In this document: positions 43,482-54,444 of the stretch, piece after piece
Layout: each line of letters starts with the position of its first letter
How positions within the stretch are numbered: position 1 is the stretch's first letter
From: Xanthostigma xanthostigma
Lineage: Eukaryota > Arthropoda > Insecta > Raphidioptera > Raphidiidae
Direction of reading: 5' to 3'
Length of the DNA stretch: 64,000 bases
Assembly: GCA_963575645.1 (NCBI GenBank)
Contig: OY754467.1
Span: 36,329,108-36,393,107, forward strand
Program-made: the position numbers and the translations under genes
Notes under the pieces: model-generated
What the model saw: the letters and a program-made list of their open reading frames with translations, nothing else
What the model was told of the DNA's origin: nothing
Database searches by the model: none

Positions 43482-43570
43482 GCCGAAAATTTTATATTCT
43501 TGTACTGCGCGCCATGATGCCTTCGCCTCGGGCATCATGGCACGCAGTGCAAGGATATCTAACTTTCGGC
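43482..43570. repeat. Perfect-core hairpin
   Basis: GGCCGAAAATTTTATATTCT...GCCATGATGCC pairs with GGCATCATGGC...CTTTCGGCC around an 8-bp loop TTCGCCTC. The related hairpin at 58916-58974 keeps the outer GGGCCGAAA / TTTCGGCCC stem. Confidence 0.85.
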
Positions 43571-43579
43571 CAGTGTGGC

Positions 43580-44275
43580 GTATATACTATTTTTCTTCAT
43601 ACCTCGGTCGTAAGTACGCCTATTAAATACATTATTTAATTAATTACATAAAACAGATAAATTTCAAACAAGCAGCTTTGAGGTTATACGTAAAAACACG
43701 AATGACAGCTCTTCACAACTATTAGATAAAATGTAATAGGGTTGTTATGGAAACGACATCTAAACAACAGCTGATTGAAAATCTTCTTGGTTTCCGGGAT
43801 TGTATGCCGTATTACTACCTGACGTTTCGTCTACAACTGTGGTAGACATCAAAGGCGATGTGGTAGCGGGCGAAGTTTCCTTCTAGGCTGCTCACAGGTA
43901 AGTCTGTCGACACGTGTGGTACTTCCGTCTTTTATAGCCAACGTGCTCGTGTTCTCTACTCAGTCGTAGTATGCTCTTCTGTGATTGGTCGTTCCATTCA
44001 GTGGGTTGGTATTGCACAGAGCTGGTGTCCAGGTTTTACTTAAAGTCAAACATACAAGCCCGGAAACCAAGAAGATTTGGATCAACACCGGCCGTGAAAG
44101 CCTACACACTTGGATAACAGCTGATTGGTTGGTTTTACTTTACTGCCACCCGAACGTACGTACTTCCCGCATCAGTGCGTGTAATCCTACCAATGCGTAA
44201 ATGTTAGACTTTCTGACCTACAATTGATGCCGAAAGTACGTACTTTCGATAGAGGTACGAAGAAAAATATTTTTT
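43580..44275 (+). repeat. Dispersed repeat of the 18.95/59.0 kb family, interrupted
   Basis: Shares CGTAAGTACGC, GTTATGGAAACGACATCTAA, ACAACAG, CCGAACGTACGTACTTCCCG and ATTGATGCCGAAAGTA with 58980-59310. The 59 kb copy continues from CAACAGTTGATAGG to TTTACTGCCGCCCG with no insert, showing that 43778-44127 was added here. Confidence 0.75.
43778..44115. mobile_element. Inserted element, probably Penelope-like (pLTR-type)
   Basis: 338 bp flanked by AACAGCTGATTG at 43766-43777 and 44116-44127 (12-bp duplication). It contains inverted copies AATCTTCTTGGTTTCCGGG (43780-43798) and CCCGGAAACCAAGAAGATT (44059-44077), with a 38-bp tail outside the second. On the minus strand 43818-43855 reads TTTGATGTCTAC ... 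GTAGACGAAACGTCAGG. That resembles the hammerhead ribozyme motif (CUGAUGA ... CGAAAC GUC) known in Penelope-like elements, with core changes. Class assignment is an inference. Confidence 0.5.
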
Positions 44276-44729
44276 TTGCATGTACCTCCTAATAGTTTCC
44301 AACAATTCTGACTGTTTTATTCTAACTTTATTTCTATGAAAGTTACGTCTATTTTAGATGTTGCAGTTTATGGAAATTACTGTTGAATTGATTATATCGC
44401 ATTTTCTTTTGTGATACTTTATGTACTAGTGCTAAATGAGTCATTTTACGACCACTATTATATAGAGCTTTTTTCCCATGAATGCTAATAATAATTCGGG
44501 TAACTCGCTCGGCCCTGCTGTGTGTATATTATATACTTAGCTATTATATAAGTAGTACCTATATAACTACTAGTGTACATAAATAATAGATGTGAAGAAC
44601 GAACATTTTGTTTTCTGCAAATAATATGCATAACCACTCACCAATACATTGTATAAAAACAAGACCCAATTTAAATTGATTTTATATATATTGAAAGACG
44701 CAGAAATATACCCCTTCTTTATAAATACA
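44276..44729. other. No recognised feature
   Basis: AT-rich; nothing assignable. Confidence 0.35.
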
Positions 44730-45420
44730 CTAGCGGCCCGGTCCGACATCGCTCGGAATTGTAGATTTCCACCGTTTTTTCGTCGACTTACGTAGCAAAA
44801 ATGATATTCACGAAAGTCGTTTGTAAACAATACCTCACAGATTTCTGAGTTTTCTATAAAAAGTAAGAAGGGTACTCCTTTCTTACAAAATTTTTAGAAA
44901 AAAAACTGTATGTTTCATTTGATATTGTACATACTGATAGAAAAAGTACCTTGTAGCTCTGTTAGTTTCGGAGATATAGCCAATTTAAACTGTTTAAATT
45001 TTTATACATTTTAAACCGTCATAGAGTCTAAACTAATCGAGATACGAATTTGCGCGTAGCCCTAATCGATTCAGCGTACTTCTTTCTATAAGACACGGCA
45101 ATATTAAGCATATCTGAAATATTTTTATATTTTTCCAAATATCGTAAATCTTTTCGTGTTTTCATGCGTTTTGTTATATCTCAAAGGGATTAGGCAACGT
45201 TTTCGATGAAAGCTCTTAGTCGGCTTGATTTTTTTTAATATTTTCAACAATCATCGTCATATTTCAACCAATTTATACAAAACATTAATATACACATAAA
45301 CCTTTCTTCGTCCATTGGTTAAAACCGTATGAAACTTAGTTTGATAGTTTCTGAATTTATTGCGTTCTGCAGACAGACAGACGCGGCGATGGGATTTTGT
45401 TTTATAATATGTAGTGATGA
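44730..45420 (-). mobile_element. Non-autonomous Helitron, inverted
   Basis: The minus-strand start lies near TCACTACATATTATAAAACA followed by the CGCCGCGTCTGTCTGTCTGC block typical of one insect Helitron group. The 3' end is GTCGGACCGGGCCGCTAG at 44730. Length about 690 bp. The exact 5' base is uncertain by a few positions. Confidence 0.65.
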
Positions 45421-45439
45421 TAGGTGTACACTAATAACT

Positions 45440-45892
45440 AAAGGCCGCTGCACACGAGGCTAGAAACGCTGCTAGAAATGCTGCTAGTTCTGTCAGCTGG
45501 TAGGCTGGGTTACGAACTTGAAAATGACGTCACTGCGCGCTGCCTTGCTACCTAGGAAGATAGGTTTTAAAATTAGAATAGAGGGGCTATTTTAACTGCT
45601 AGATTTGCTGCTAGGTATGAGCAAGAACCAATCATGAAGCAGTATCTTGTCACGTGGGCACTTGAACAAACGCCCACATGGCGTCATTCTGCTCAGAGTC
45701 AACACAACAGACACGTTTTGCTCTGTGTTTATATTCATACCTTCACTGCGCGCGCACCAGATCTATCCACAAATCAAGCTTGAAAAGTAGTCTCGTGTGA
45801 AGCGAGCACTTAACAGCAATCAATAAAATTCCAGCGCTAGAAAACTAGTAGGCAAATCTATAGCATGGAATCTAGCAGCGTTTCTAGCCTTA
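45440..45892 (-). mobile_element. MITE, GCTGCACACGAGGCT family, copy 2
   Basis: The left end AAGGCCGCTGCACACGAGGC then TAGAAACGCTGCTAGA pairs with the right end TCTAGCAGCGTTTCTAGCC. The interior matches 3260-3718 in inverse orientation (CACTGCGCGCGCACCAGAT, GCAAGAACCAATCA, TGACGTCA). The right end has lost its outermost bases. Confidence 0.7.
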
Positions 45893-46304
45893 ACAATATT
45901 TTCAACACAGTGCGAGAGTAAGTGAGTGTGTGACAATCGTTGTAAAGTGTTCGTTGGTGTAATGTTGTATGACATTGCTTGTAGAACTTCATGCTAATCA
46001 TATAATGATGTTTTGTGTTTTTTTCAATGTTTCAATAGACCATCCGTTCCACATAACTTACACTATATATTTTACAGTATAATACATGAATGATAATATC
46101 AATATAACGTATAGCAATAGCACACAAGCGATCGTTTTATAGTAATTTTCCCGACTGTAGACATGTTCTTCGGCGCATGTCGTTGCACTGCTTAGTTTAA
46201 CAAGATTATTATTTATACCTATTATTAGTTATTTTATTACATTGTTTACTCCCGTTAATTTCAGTTCTAAATACACTTGTCAGTGAGGGCAATCATTTCC
46301 TTTT
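45893..46304. other. No recognised feature
   Basis: AT-rich; nothing assignable. Confidence 0.35.
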
Positions 46305-47480
46305 ACCATTCCAATTCATAAAATATGTGAAATGGTACTAATTTAGGTCAAAATTGACTTTTCAAAATTTTGACGTGATAACGTCTTATAAATTGATGAA
46401 TCACCAATCTTATAAATTGATAAAACACCGTTCGTAACGTTCCGCCTGACCCTGTGCGTGCTTTTCTCGAAAACGGCCCTAACGATTTGGATGAAATTTA
46501 CTGAAAAGGGATTTTGGGGGGCAAAAAATCGTTTTAGCTAGGTCTCATCTCTCGAAAAAATCGTTTTCTTACAAATTTTATTATTATAAAAATCAATTTT
46601 TTGACGTATGAAAATACTTAAATATTGTAAGTAGGTTTTGGAATTTTATATAAAGAGTGAAACAATTGTTTTATAAATAGTATGACAGTTAATCTTTGAG
46701 ACTTAAATAAATACGAAAGAAAGCAAGTTAATAAAAAAAATTATTTTTATAGGTGGTGAGTAATTTAATAAATAAAATTTACCTAAATTTGAAGCGAAAG
46801 ATGCAATATCATATATTCGAATTATTATAATTATTATATAAATTTAGGTTATGTATTACGGAATACGTTATCACGTAAAACTATCGTCCGTAAACCGACT
46901 TTACAGACAACCAATTTTTTCAATATCTTTTCGTTTTGAGGTCCCACGAATCCAAAAAACTCAAAAGACTCTGTGCACTGTTTGTATGTTAGTCTGTGCG
47001 CACGATACAGGTCAAACGGATGAGCGGATTGAAACCAAATTTTGAGTGAATGTTTACTATGCAAATATGAAGAGCCCTATTGTTTTTGGGGAAAATCACC
47101 GCATGCGCAGAAGAGATATATGCTATAACGGCGTTTTTTATAGAATAATGGTATACTTTTCATAACGGATTATTATCTAATTCTATTTATTTTTTCAAAA
47201 AAGTTTCGTTAATTTATTTTTCTAAGCTTTATAGTTTTGGAAATATTTTGAAAATAAAAAATCAGCTGTTTTTTTTTTGTTTTATAGATGTCAGAAATAA
47301 ACTAGTTAAGCATGCTTTGATTAATTTTTATATGACGTGGAACATATGTAGGTAGCCATGGCAACCATAGCAAATATCATATTTAATACTAACCATTACC
47401 CGCGTCACCTCACGCGATATCAGAAATTTTATTTTCTTTATTATACCATTCAAATGTCAACATTGTGAAGTTGGAATGGT
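46305..47480 (+). mobile_element. TIR element with ACCATTCCAA ends, copy E (long form)
   Basis: ACCATTCCAA at 46305-46314 and TTGGAATGGT at 47471-47480. 1176 bp. The interior includes the GGATTGAAACCAAATTTTG block, an ATGCAAATATGAAGAG block and a single minisatellite unit with CCGCATGCGC at 47099-47108. It is the fullest family member in the window and aligns with copy A at both ends. Confidence 0.75.
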
Positions 47481-48334
47481 CCCATCGCGCAATTGGCTGG
47501 AATTTTTTATTCGTTAGATAGCACTAGTGGCAAGTAAGATGTGTGTCATACGTTTATATTTTTTACAGTAGACATAGCTATTGTTTGCTACAATTATTAA
47601 GAAACACCCATTGTTACATCGCTGTATTAGAAAAAAAAATGTCACAGTTTTAATACGAAAACCGAATCTTTCCACTTTCGCGAAAAAACTACTACACAAA
47701 AAATTTGTAACTCCGCCTCCTTGCCATTGTAATGTCTATTATTTTTTCAATTAAAATAATTTTAAATTATTAAGTTGTTTTTAGAAAACAAGAATTGTTT
47801 ATTTTCGTATATCGTCATTGATTCCATAATATTTTCTTTCTATTAGCGTGGTCGATTTCAGTGACGTAGCCTGGGGGATGCAGGAGTGCATTTGCGACCC
47901 CTGAGCAGGCCCGGAATAGCCACCATTTATCTATCGAGAATAACTTATTTCATCTCCCAATACATTTTTTTATACAATTAGCTATAAACGACCTCGCAAT
48001 CTTGTCAAGCATAAACTAAAGCACGATCTATACAATTATTATTATATTATCCTAGCACTCGCTTGTTGGATAGGGTAATTCCATAATGTAACTGTAAGTA
48101 CATTGTATATGGTCATTTTTGTGGGGCATAAATATATTATTATTATTTGGGCGATATAGATAGATATAGATAGATATATACCCCCCCCCCGATCGGGTAG
48201 TGTGTTTAAAAGACCGAGGAACATGTATTTCTTTAATTTCTAAAAAATAGTATTTTTCTCGCGTCTCACGATTTTAGTTTAAGCAATTTAATACAGCGTA
48301 TCCTTTATGAAGGTTTCCATCCCCTGCTATTATG
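47481..48334. other. No recognised gene
   Basis: CAGTGACGTAGCCTGGGGG at about 47859 looks like a hAT terminus without a visible partner. GATA-rich microsatellite and a (C)10 run lie at 48155-48190. Confidence 0.4.
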
Positions 48335-48548
48335 TTAATCCTATCCAAAACGGATTTTTCATCTACCATCACATTCTCTCTCCTCTCTTTCTCAAGAAAT
48401 ATTATATTGATCTTACCATCTACGCTACCATTCACAGCCACCCACAAAACAACCCACACCCATAGTATTTATTTATTATTATAGTAATCAACAGGTATAA
48501 AACCCAATATATCCACTGGTAGGTGAAAAATCCGTTTTGGATAGGATT
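48335..48548. repeat. Inverted repeat plus RTE-like tail downstream
   Basis: AATCCTATCCAAAACGGATT then TTTCATCTACC pairs with GGTAGGTGAAAAATCCG then TTTTGGATAGGATT. Downstream, 48550-48690 reads GTTTTGGAGATCTCGTGATG ... ACATTTTGCTTATATATATA, a phrase I associate with RTE-type LINE 3' ends. That identification is tentative. Confidence 0.5.
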
Positions 48549-48691
48549 TGCATATAAAATCCGTTCTCAGTGGGTGTCTGCGTCGAGAAAGGAGTAACTA
48601 TGCCAAATTTCAAGTCAATCGGGCGTACAGTTTTGGAGATCTCGTGATGAGTCAGTGTGTCAGTGGATGACATTTTGCTTATATATATAGA

Positions 48692-49164
48692 TTAGCCGTT
48701 ACCCGCGGTTTCGCACGCGATTGAGACGAAACACGGATGCATTCCCAATTATTTGGCATAGTTACTCTTTTCTCGACGTAGACCTCCCTAATAAATTTCA
48801 AAATTGATGACAATCACGTGATCAACGTTCTGAAAAACCTTGAAAATGACACCCATGTTGATTTTTAGACTATTTACCTATTTTCACCCTCTGAAAGGGT
48901 TGTTTTTGAAAAAGCATGAAAAACGTGTTTATTTATTTATTGATAGAAGTAATTGATACATCTATCTTATATGATTTCTTCATGCAAATTTTAAACCCCC
49001 GTTACACCCTTTTAAGGGTTGAATTTCCAAAAATCTGTTCTTAGCGGATGCCTACGTCATAATAACTATATGTGTGCCAAATTTCAGCTCAATCCGTCCA
49101 GTGGTTTGAGCTGTGCGTTGATAGATCTGTCAGTCAGTCACGGTTTCCTTTTATATAATATATA
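48692..49164 (-). mobile_element. Non-autonomous Helitron (AAAAGGAAACC family), inverted
   Basis: The minus strand runs from TATATTATATAAAAGGAAAC then CGTGACTGACTGAC to GTGCGAAACCGCGGGTAACG then GCTAA. It shares both ends and the TGAGACGAAACACGG block with 22890-23294. It adjoins the next Helitron. Confidence 0.75.
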
Positions 49165-49714
49165 CTAGCGGCCCTGTACGTGCTTCGCTACGTATAAAGT
49201 GAAATAATAAAACAATTTAATTGGAACATCTATCTATCTATCTATCTATTTTATTAATTGCTAGCTATTTTAAAATATTCATGGGCGTATATGTGTGTAT
49301 GTCGAGCACTCCGGCTGCGCCGTCGTGCCGAGCAGTTTTAAACGATATTCAGTTTTTTTACATCCTCGATCTAGATATATGGTTGTTAAGTTCGTTGCGC
49401 TATCTATTGAATATTCACTCAATCATCTTATATGGTTGTTAAGTTCGTTGCGCCATCTATTGAATATTCACTCAATCCAGTCAACAGGTTCACCATCTTA
49501 TATGGTTCTATTATGACTGTCAAGGAATAGACAAATAATTTGCAATAAAATAATATTGCGACTATAAATTGAAATGTAAGCTATCCTATCTTTCAAGTTG
49601 GGTCGAATTGCACACGGTGTGCAAATCAAATTTAAAATCGGTTCAGTAGTTTAGGAGTTCATCGCGGACAAACAACGGACAAACAACGTGACACGTAATT
49701 TTTATATATAAAGA
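49165..49714 (-). mobile_element. Non-autonomous Helitron, inverted, adjoining the previous one
   Basis: The minus-strand start is TCTTTATATATAAAAATTAC then GTGTCACGTTGTTTGTCCGC, and the end is ACAGGGCCGCTAG at 49165-49168. Inside is an ATCT microsatellite (49230-49250). Also inside is a near-perfect ~59-bp duplication (49375-49490) containing GGTTGTTAAGTTCGTTGCGC and ATCTATTGAATATTCACTCA. Confidence 0.75.
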
Positions 49715-50231
49715 TTTAAATTGCTTAATCAAATATTTGCAGTAAATAAGTATACGGTAATATATTCATTTGACTCAATGAACCTTTTTTGCCTACGTAG
49801 TACGGCTGCAGTGCAGCACATTCTCACTTATATATGTCACAGGAAACACGGTATAGTATATAGGGCGGTGCCCCAATCCTAGCGAAGACAGACGAACTAT
49901 ATTATAGTGCCACTCTGGGGTTAACCGCTTGTGTGATCTATGTTTCATCTACAATCATTCACTTGCCATACAGCGCTGTACAAAAGAAACCTTTACTCAA
50001 AGTTGTCATAATACAGAAAACGATACGCGGTTTTATATAGGAAGAGCGAATTTTCTTCTTATTTTGAAAATTAATAGCTTTCCGAAAGAAAATAGTGTAT
50101 AAGGCTATACTTGTTCCTGAAATGAAAAGAAAAACATGCATTTTAAAAAAAATTAAAGAAAACGCTCCTTGGTTGTCAACCGATTTGCAATCAGTTAATT
50201 ATTTTTTTATGTAAATATTAGACAACGTTAA
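49715..50231. other. No recognised feature
   Basis: AT-rich; nothing assignable. Confidence 0.35.
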
Positions 50232-50361
50232 CTCTGTTCCAACCTCTCTGCGAACGTTAACGGAATCGTCACAGTCATGCGCAGTAGCCAAAACGTGTTC
50301 CAAAACCGATACAAATAGTTTCGTTTTAGGTATACTGCGCATGAGTGTTACTGGAACAGAG
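50232..50361. mobile_element. Snapback MITE, GTTCC family, copy 2
   Basis: CTCTGTTCCA ... CATGCGCAGTA ... TACTGCGCATG ... TGGAACAGAG; 130 bp, related to 29250-29403 but more diverged within. Confidence 0.75.
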
Positions 50362-50462
50362 CTATTATAGTAAGCTATGTATGATGCAATCCTTAAATTT
50401 TTGTTTCATAATAAAGAAACATTGAAATAGAGTTCACTAGGTAACATTAATTGAAGGAGATT

Positions 50463-50603
50463 TATTTGGTTGAGGAACAATTGAAAAATAAGCTTTACCA
50501 GAGTATCGCTTGTGGCCAACGTTTCGAAAAATATATTTTTCGAAACGTTGTCACAAGTGATACTCTGGTAAGGCTTATTTTTCAATTGTTCCTCAACCAA
50601 ATA
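50463..50603. repeat. Near-perfect hairpin, ~67-bp arms
   Basis: TATTTGGTTGAGGAACAATT ... CCAGAGTATCGCTTGTGGCC ... AACGTTTCGAAAAATATA folds onto its almost exact complement, ending CAATTGTTCCTCAACCAAATA. The loop is only a few bases. A transcript on either strand would form a long double-stranded hairpin. Confidence 0.9.
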
Positions 50604-51525
50604 TTTCTGCTTCAATACATATTTTTGGAACAACGTTATAGGTAACCAAATCCCCTAATAAAATGGCGGCATTGGCAAGTGCAGTGAGCCCAATAATTTT
50701 ATACAGCGCTGTATATATGTACATACATTTGATCAACTAATTACTAGAGATCCGATAGCGGTGTCTCTGACCGCATATTTATGGTAAGCGGCGTTGCAAC
50801 GCAATGTTTTCGGTATACGAACTACTATCATTAAGTTTCGTGAAAATCGATCAAATCATTTTTGCGTAATGACCGAAAAATTATTATTATAAAACTGAAT
50901 CGTTTAAAACAAAATTAGGAGACGTCGTGGTAGGCCTGGCAGATGTGAAACATACATTTAAGCGAAATTATAGTAACTAAATTTCGCCCTGTAACAAAAT
51001 TTTACCCTGTAACTAAATTTCGCCCCGTCAACTATCGAAATTCTATAAGTGACTATATATAGCCCTGTAACTAATACAAAGTGTGTAATACAAGCGGTGA
51101 AGGTGTCAAGTATACTATAGTCGCACACGCTGTGCACAGCTCACACAGAGAAGCAAAGAAGCAAACAGTATACGTGCGCACACACAAGGAAGTCAAGAGT
51201 GATGGCGTAGAGGGGGCATAAAAGAGCGTGATGTCGTTTCCGCCAGGACATGGTTTTACATCAAAAGCAGATAAATTATTTTGGTTACAACCACGAAGTC
51301 TGTAACCAAGAGACGCAGCTTCCTCTGCTGTGTTTCGAGACGGACCGTTTTCTGGCGCACGCGAGATGGCGCTGTTATCACTGCCTGGGAAAACTTCGGT
51401 TCTTTCCACCTGTTACCAAAGTTGTTTAACTTCACAGACACTAAACACATGTAAGCCATGAACGTGTGTGTTACCCAGTATCTGACGCCATATTAGTCAA
51501 TGCGACAGATATCGGTCCACCGCTA
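50604..51525. other. No recognised gene
   Basis: 50980-51060 has three copies of a CCTGTAAC(T/A)AAATTTCGCCC-like phrase. The 112-codon minus frame at 51071-51409 has no family motif. The segment 51230-51420 is less AT-rich than its surroundings and could be host single-copy sequence. Confidence 0.3.
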
Positions 51526-51940
51526 CCATATACTTTTATTCTATACTGAGCATAGGAATAAAATCACAATCGAACAATTAGGGTGCAAACATATACTTCT
51601 GTCTTTTTTTACGCCGTAAGCACTGGCGTATCTAGGAGAGCAAAACAAGCACGGGGGACTCGGCTTAAGACATTTCTAATTTGCTCCCTCCTGGGCCAAA
51701 AGCTGAGTACGCCCATATTAAGTCATAGAAAAAGTCAAAGTTTTTAAAACAGAGATAAGTACTTTATTCAGATTGAATGCAAGTACATCAACCAAACCTG
51801 TCATCGGAGAAATCAGGGAATTACATCGAAGAAAGAGACGCAGATATATTCTCGATACGCTTTGTTGCCTTCGCTCACCGCACATTGAGTAGATAGACAA
51901 TGATTCATATAGTAAATTATTAAATACGCTACGCTCGAGC
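51526..51940 (-). repeat. Dispersed repeat, copy 2 (inverted relative to 24.7 kb)
   Basis: Complement of 24690-25045, with a ~95-bp segment at 51621-51715 that is absent from the first copy. That segment has hAT-like ends CACTGGCGTATCTAGGAG and CTGAGTACGCCCATAT, so it may be a small nested element. Confidence 0.7.
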
Positions 51941-53144
51941 TGGGTGTTCCGGTTACAGAGTTGGTGGTTACGACATTTGATCAAATTTACTAGCTTATTA
52001 TTTTCCGTATATTGCGTAGGAAATAAATCACCGGTTTTAATGTGCGGACATAATTTCTCTTTATATAAAATTATTAGGCTTTGTTCTTGTCAAACAGTTA
52101 GCCGCGAAAATATTATTTATGATATTTCGTTACCTATTACACACATAATTTTCTTTAAAACAAACAAACAATATAACCCAGCAGCGCAATATATTTTATA
52201 ATCTGAAGACAATGTAGGTACATATTGTGTAGGTATTTTTTTACATCTGTAAGACTATATGTGATATTATAATACATACTTCCATTCACATAACAATAAC
52301 ATAATAATATGTATGTCAAACGCATGACTGTATGTCGGTAGGTAAAATCTAATAGCTCAAGAGCTCGTGAGTCGTGATAAATAATTGAAAGAATTTTGTA
52401 AAAGCTAAGATTAATAATACTTTGGTCATATTTGTAGAGGGAGAGAATATGAACTCCAAAGATTAATAAAGCGTGGGTAAACTGGAGGGACATGTTTCGA
52501 AAGGTAGGAAAAGAATCGCATTGATAGCGAACTTAAAAAGTGAACAAATTTAAAATCTTTTAGTGATTTAAAATCGACAGCTATAGACAAAGTGAGGTGG
52601 AAAAACGTGGTTTGCAACATCCTGTAAAGGATCAGGAACTTTATGATGATGAATATTTTGCGATCAGCTAGTCAACAGTGGCATGGACGAAGCGGGCCCT
52701 CGCCCTCGGCCTTGCACCTTTAGAGCCTCGCGTGAGACTGTCTTGTATGTTGACTTGAGGTCAAACGCTAAATAAGTAGCACGATTAGTACCCTAAAAGA
52801 TTCTCCTAAATGTAACTTACATACAAATATGATAGGATCACTGCATTGATCTTGGGAATAGGTACCTGCTGAAAGAAAAGGGTTTCGTTGATGCGACTTC
52901 GCCCACGTCTAGATTAGTTCATGCAACGCCACTGCTAGTCAATACACGGGGCCCTTGGCGTCGGGGAGCTTTAAAAAAGTTAGGTATATGTAAATCCTGG
53001 GTACAGGATTGCTTCTGTCGAATACCGATTAGGTTGATTCTAGTGATGTAACGAATATTAATTTTTTTAGACATTCGCGAATTTTATTATTCAGTTTTCA
53101 AATCTGGCGCCGTTTCTCTAAGATTTAAATTTGGCAGCTGACTG
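51941..53144. other. No recognised gene
   Basis: A 112-codon minus frame (52155-52493) is hydrophobic but shows no motif. TAGTGATGTAACGAATATT at about 53043 matches the hAT-like phrase at 21833. 52680-52740 is locally GC-rich. Confidence 0.3.
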
Positions 53145-53758
53145 GCCCACACACATTTGTAGTGGTTCTGAGTTATGCCGCTAGATTGCTTGCTAGATTT
53201 GACTGCTAGTTTTCAAGCGCCGGTTCTCGTGATGGCTTTTATGTGTTCGCTTCACACGATGCATGGATTGAAGCTTGTTTTGTAGATGTATTTGGTGCGC
53301 GCGTAGTGATAGTGTTGACAAAAGTGAACGTTTAATGTCTCTGAACAGAAGACACGCTATGACGCCGTGCTTGTTGGTGTCCCACGTGACAACAAACTGT
53401 TTTTTGATTGGTTCTTCACACGATGCGTGTATTGAAGATTGCTTTGTAGACGAGTTTGGTGCGCGCGCAGTGATAGTTTGAATTTTAACAAAAGTGGACG
53501 TTTATGGTCTCTGAACAGAACACACACTATGACGCAGTGTTTGTTTGTCCATGTAACAATATACTGTTTCCTGATTGGTTCTTGCTCAAAACAAGCAGAC
53601 GAACAAGCAAGAAAAATAGCCCCGGTTCTAACCCATCTTGTTACTTCGCACGGGTGCCTGCAGCAAAGTCATTTCCAGCCTCGCAGTCAGTCCGCCGGTC
53701 GGCAGAATTCCCAGCAGTTATTCTAGCGGCAAAACCAGCCTTGTGTGCAGCGGTCTTT
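53145..53758 (+). mobile_element. MITE, GCTGCACACGAGGCT family, copy 3, with internal duplication
   Basis: The right end CTTGTGTGCAGCGGTCTTTA matches copy 1; the left end is eroded. A ~164-bp unit is tandemly duplicated: TCACACGATGCATGGATTGA at 53252 and TCACACGATGCGTGTATTGA at 53416, each followed by GGTGCGCGCGYAGTGATAG and a GACGC(C/A)GTG block. The short open frames here (up to 96 codons) are repeat-derived. Confidence 0.7.
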
Positions 53759-54365
53759 ACACAATTCTTGCATTTTTTTACCACGAGCTCTTAGAGATAC
53801 AAACACGCAATTATGCACGCTGTGTTGTACTTGCACGCTGTCATCACATCGTAATAATAGGAATACATCACAGTGCATTTTATTTATCAATTATCGCATG
53901 AATGTCGATTTTGCCCGCAGATTCGCTCGGGTTGACCTTGATCTTGTAGCGCGTAGTTGAAATGACAGCGCTCTTGATATTTTGCGCTTCAATACGTACC
54001 AACAATGAAACTGTATACAAGGATATTCTGCATGTGCCCAGTGCATAAAATAACATTTTTGCACGACCCCTATAAAATAGTTGGTTTGCATGCATGTGTG
54101 CAACGGGTTGATACTCAAAGCTTTTAGATAGGAACCCTATTCGACAAAATCTGTAGTATTATCATCATCTGAATTGAGTTGGATATAAATGTAACTAAAT
54201 ATCAGTACAACTAAGTTTTCTCAAGTTTATTTTGATTCATTTTAGTGCACAATCTCTTTTCCTAATAGTTTATGACTATTTATTTTATCACAATCACTAT
54301 TTTTCAACGTTATTTTCAGCACGTAGTCTTGAATTATTTTGAGGTTATGTAAAAATCACCACCAT
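53759..54365. other. No recognised feature
   Basis: Overlapping short frames on both strands without motifs. Confidence 0.3.
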
Positions 54366-54444
54366 TAGGCCTAGCACACATGAAGAGCGTCCAACGCGCG
54401 TTGGTCCAACGCGCGTTGAACGCCTCTCATATAAACTAGGCCTT
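54366..54444. repeat. Twin palindrome mini-foldback
   Basis: Two adjacent perfect palindromes, CCAACGCGCGTTGG (54391-54404) and CAACGCGCGTTG (54407-54418), sit inside a larger inverted repeat bounded by AGGCCTAG and CTAGGCCT. About 79 bp in all. Confidence 0.75.

Noticed and set aside
43104-43517. 137-codon plus frame as a host gene
   Set aside because: Its end lies inside a hairpin shared by a dispersed repeat family, so repeat origin is more likely.
47859-47920. hAT terminus CAGTGACGTAGCCTGG as a complete element
   Set aside because: No inverted partner end or 8-bp duplication found downstream.
51071-51409. 112-codon minus frame rich in serine and cysteine
   Set aside because: No signal peptide or ordered cysteine pattern that I could match to a family.
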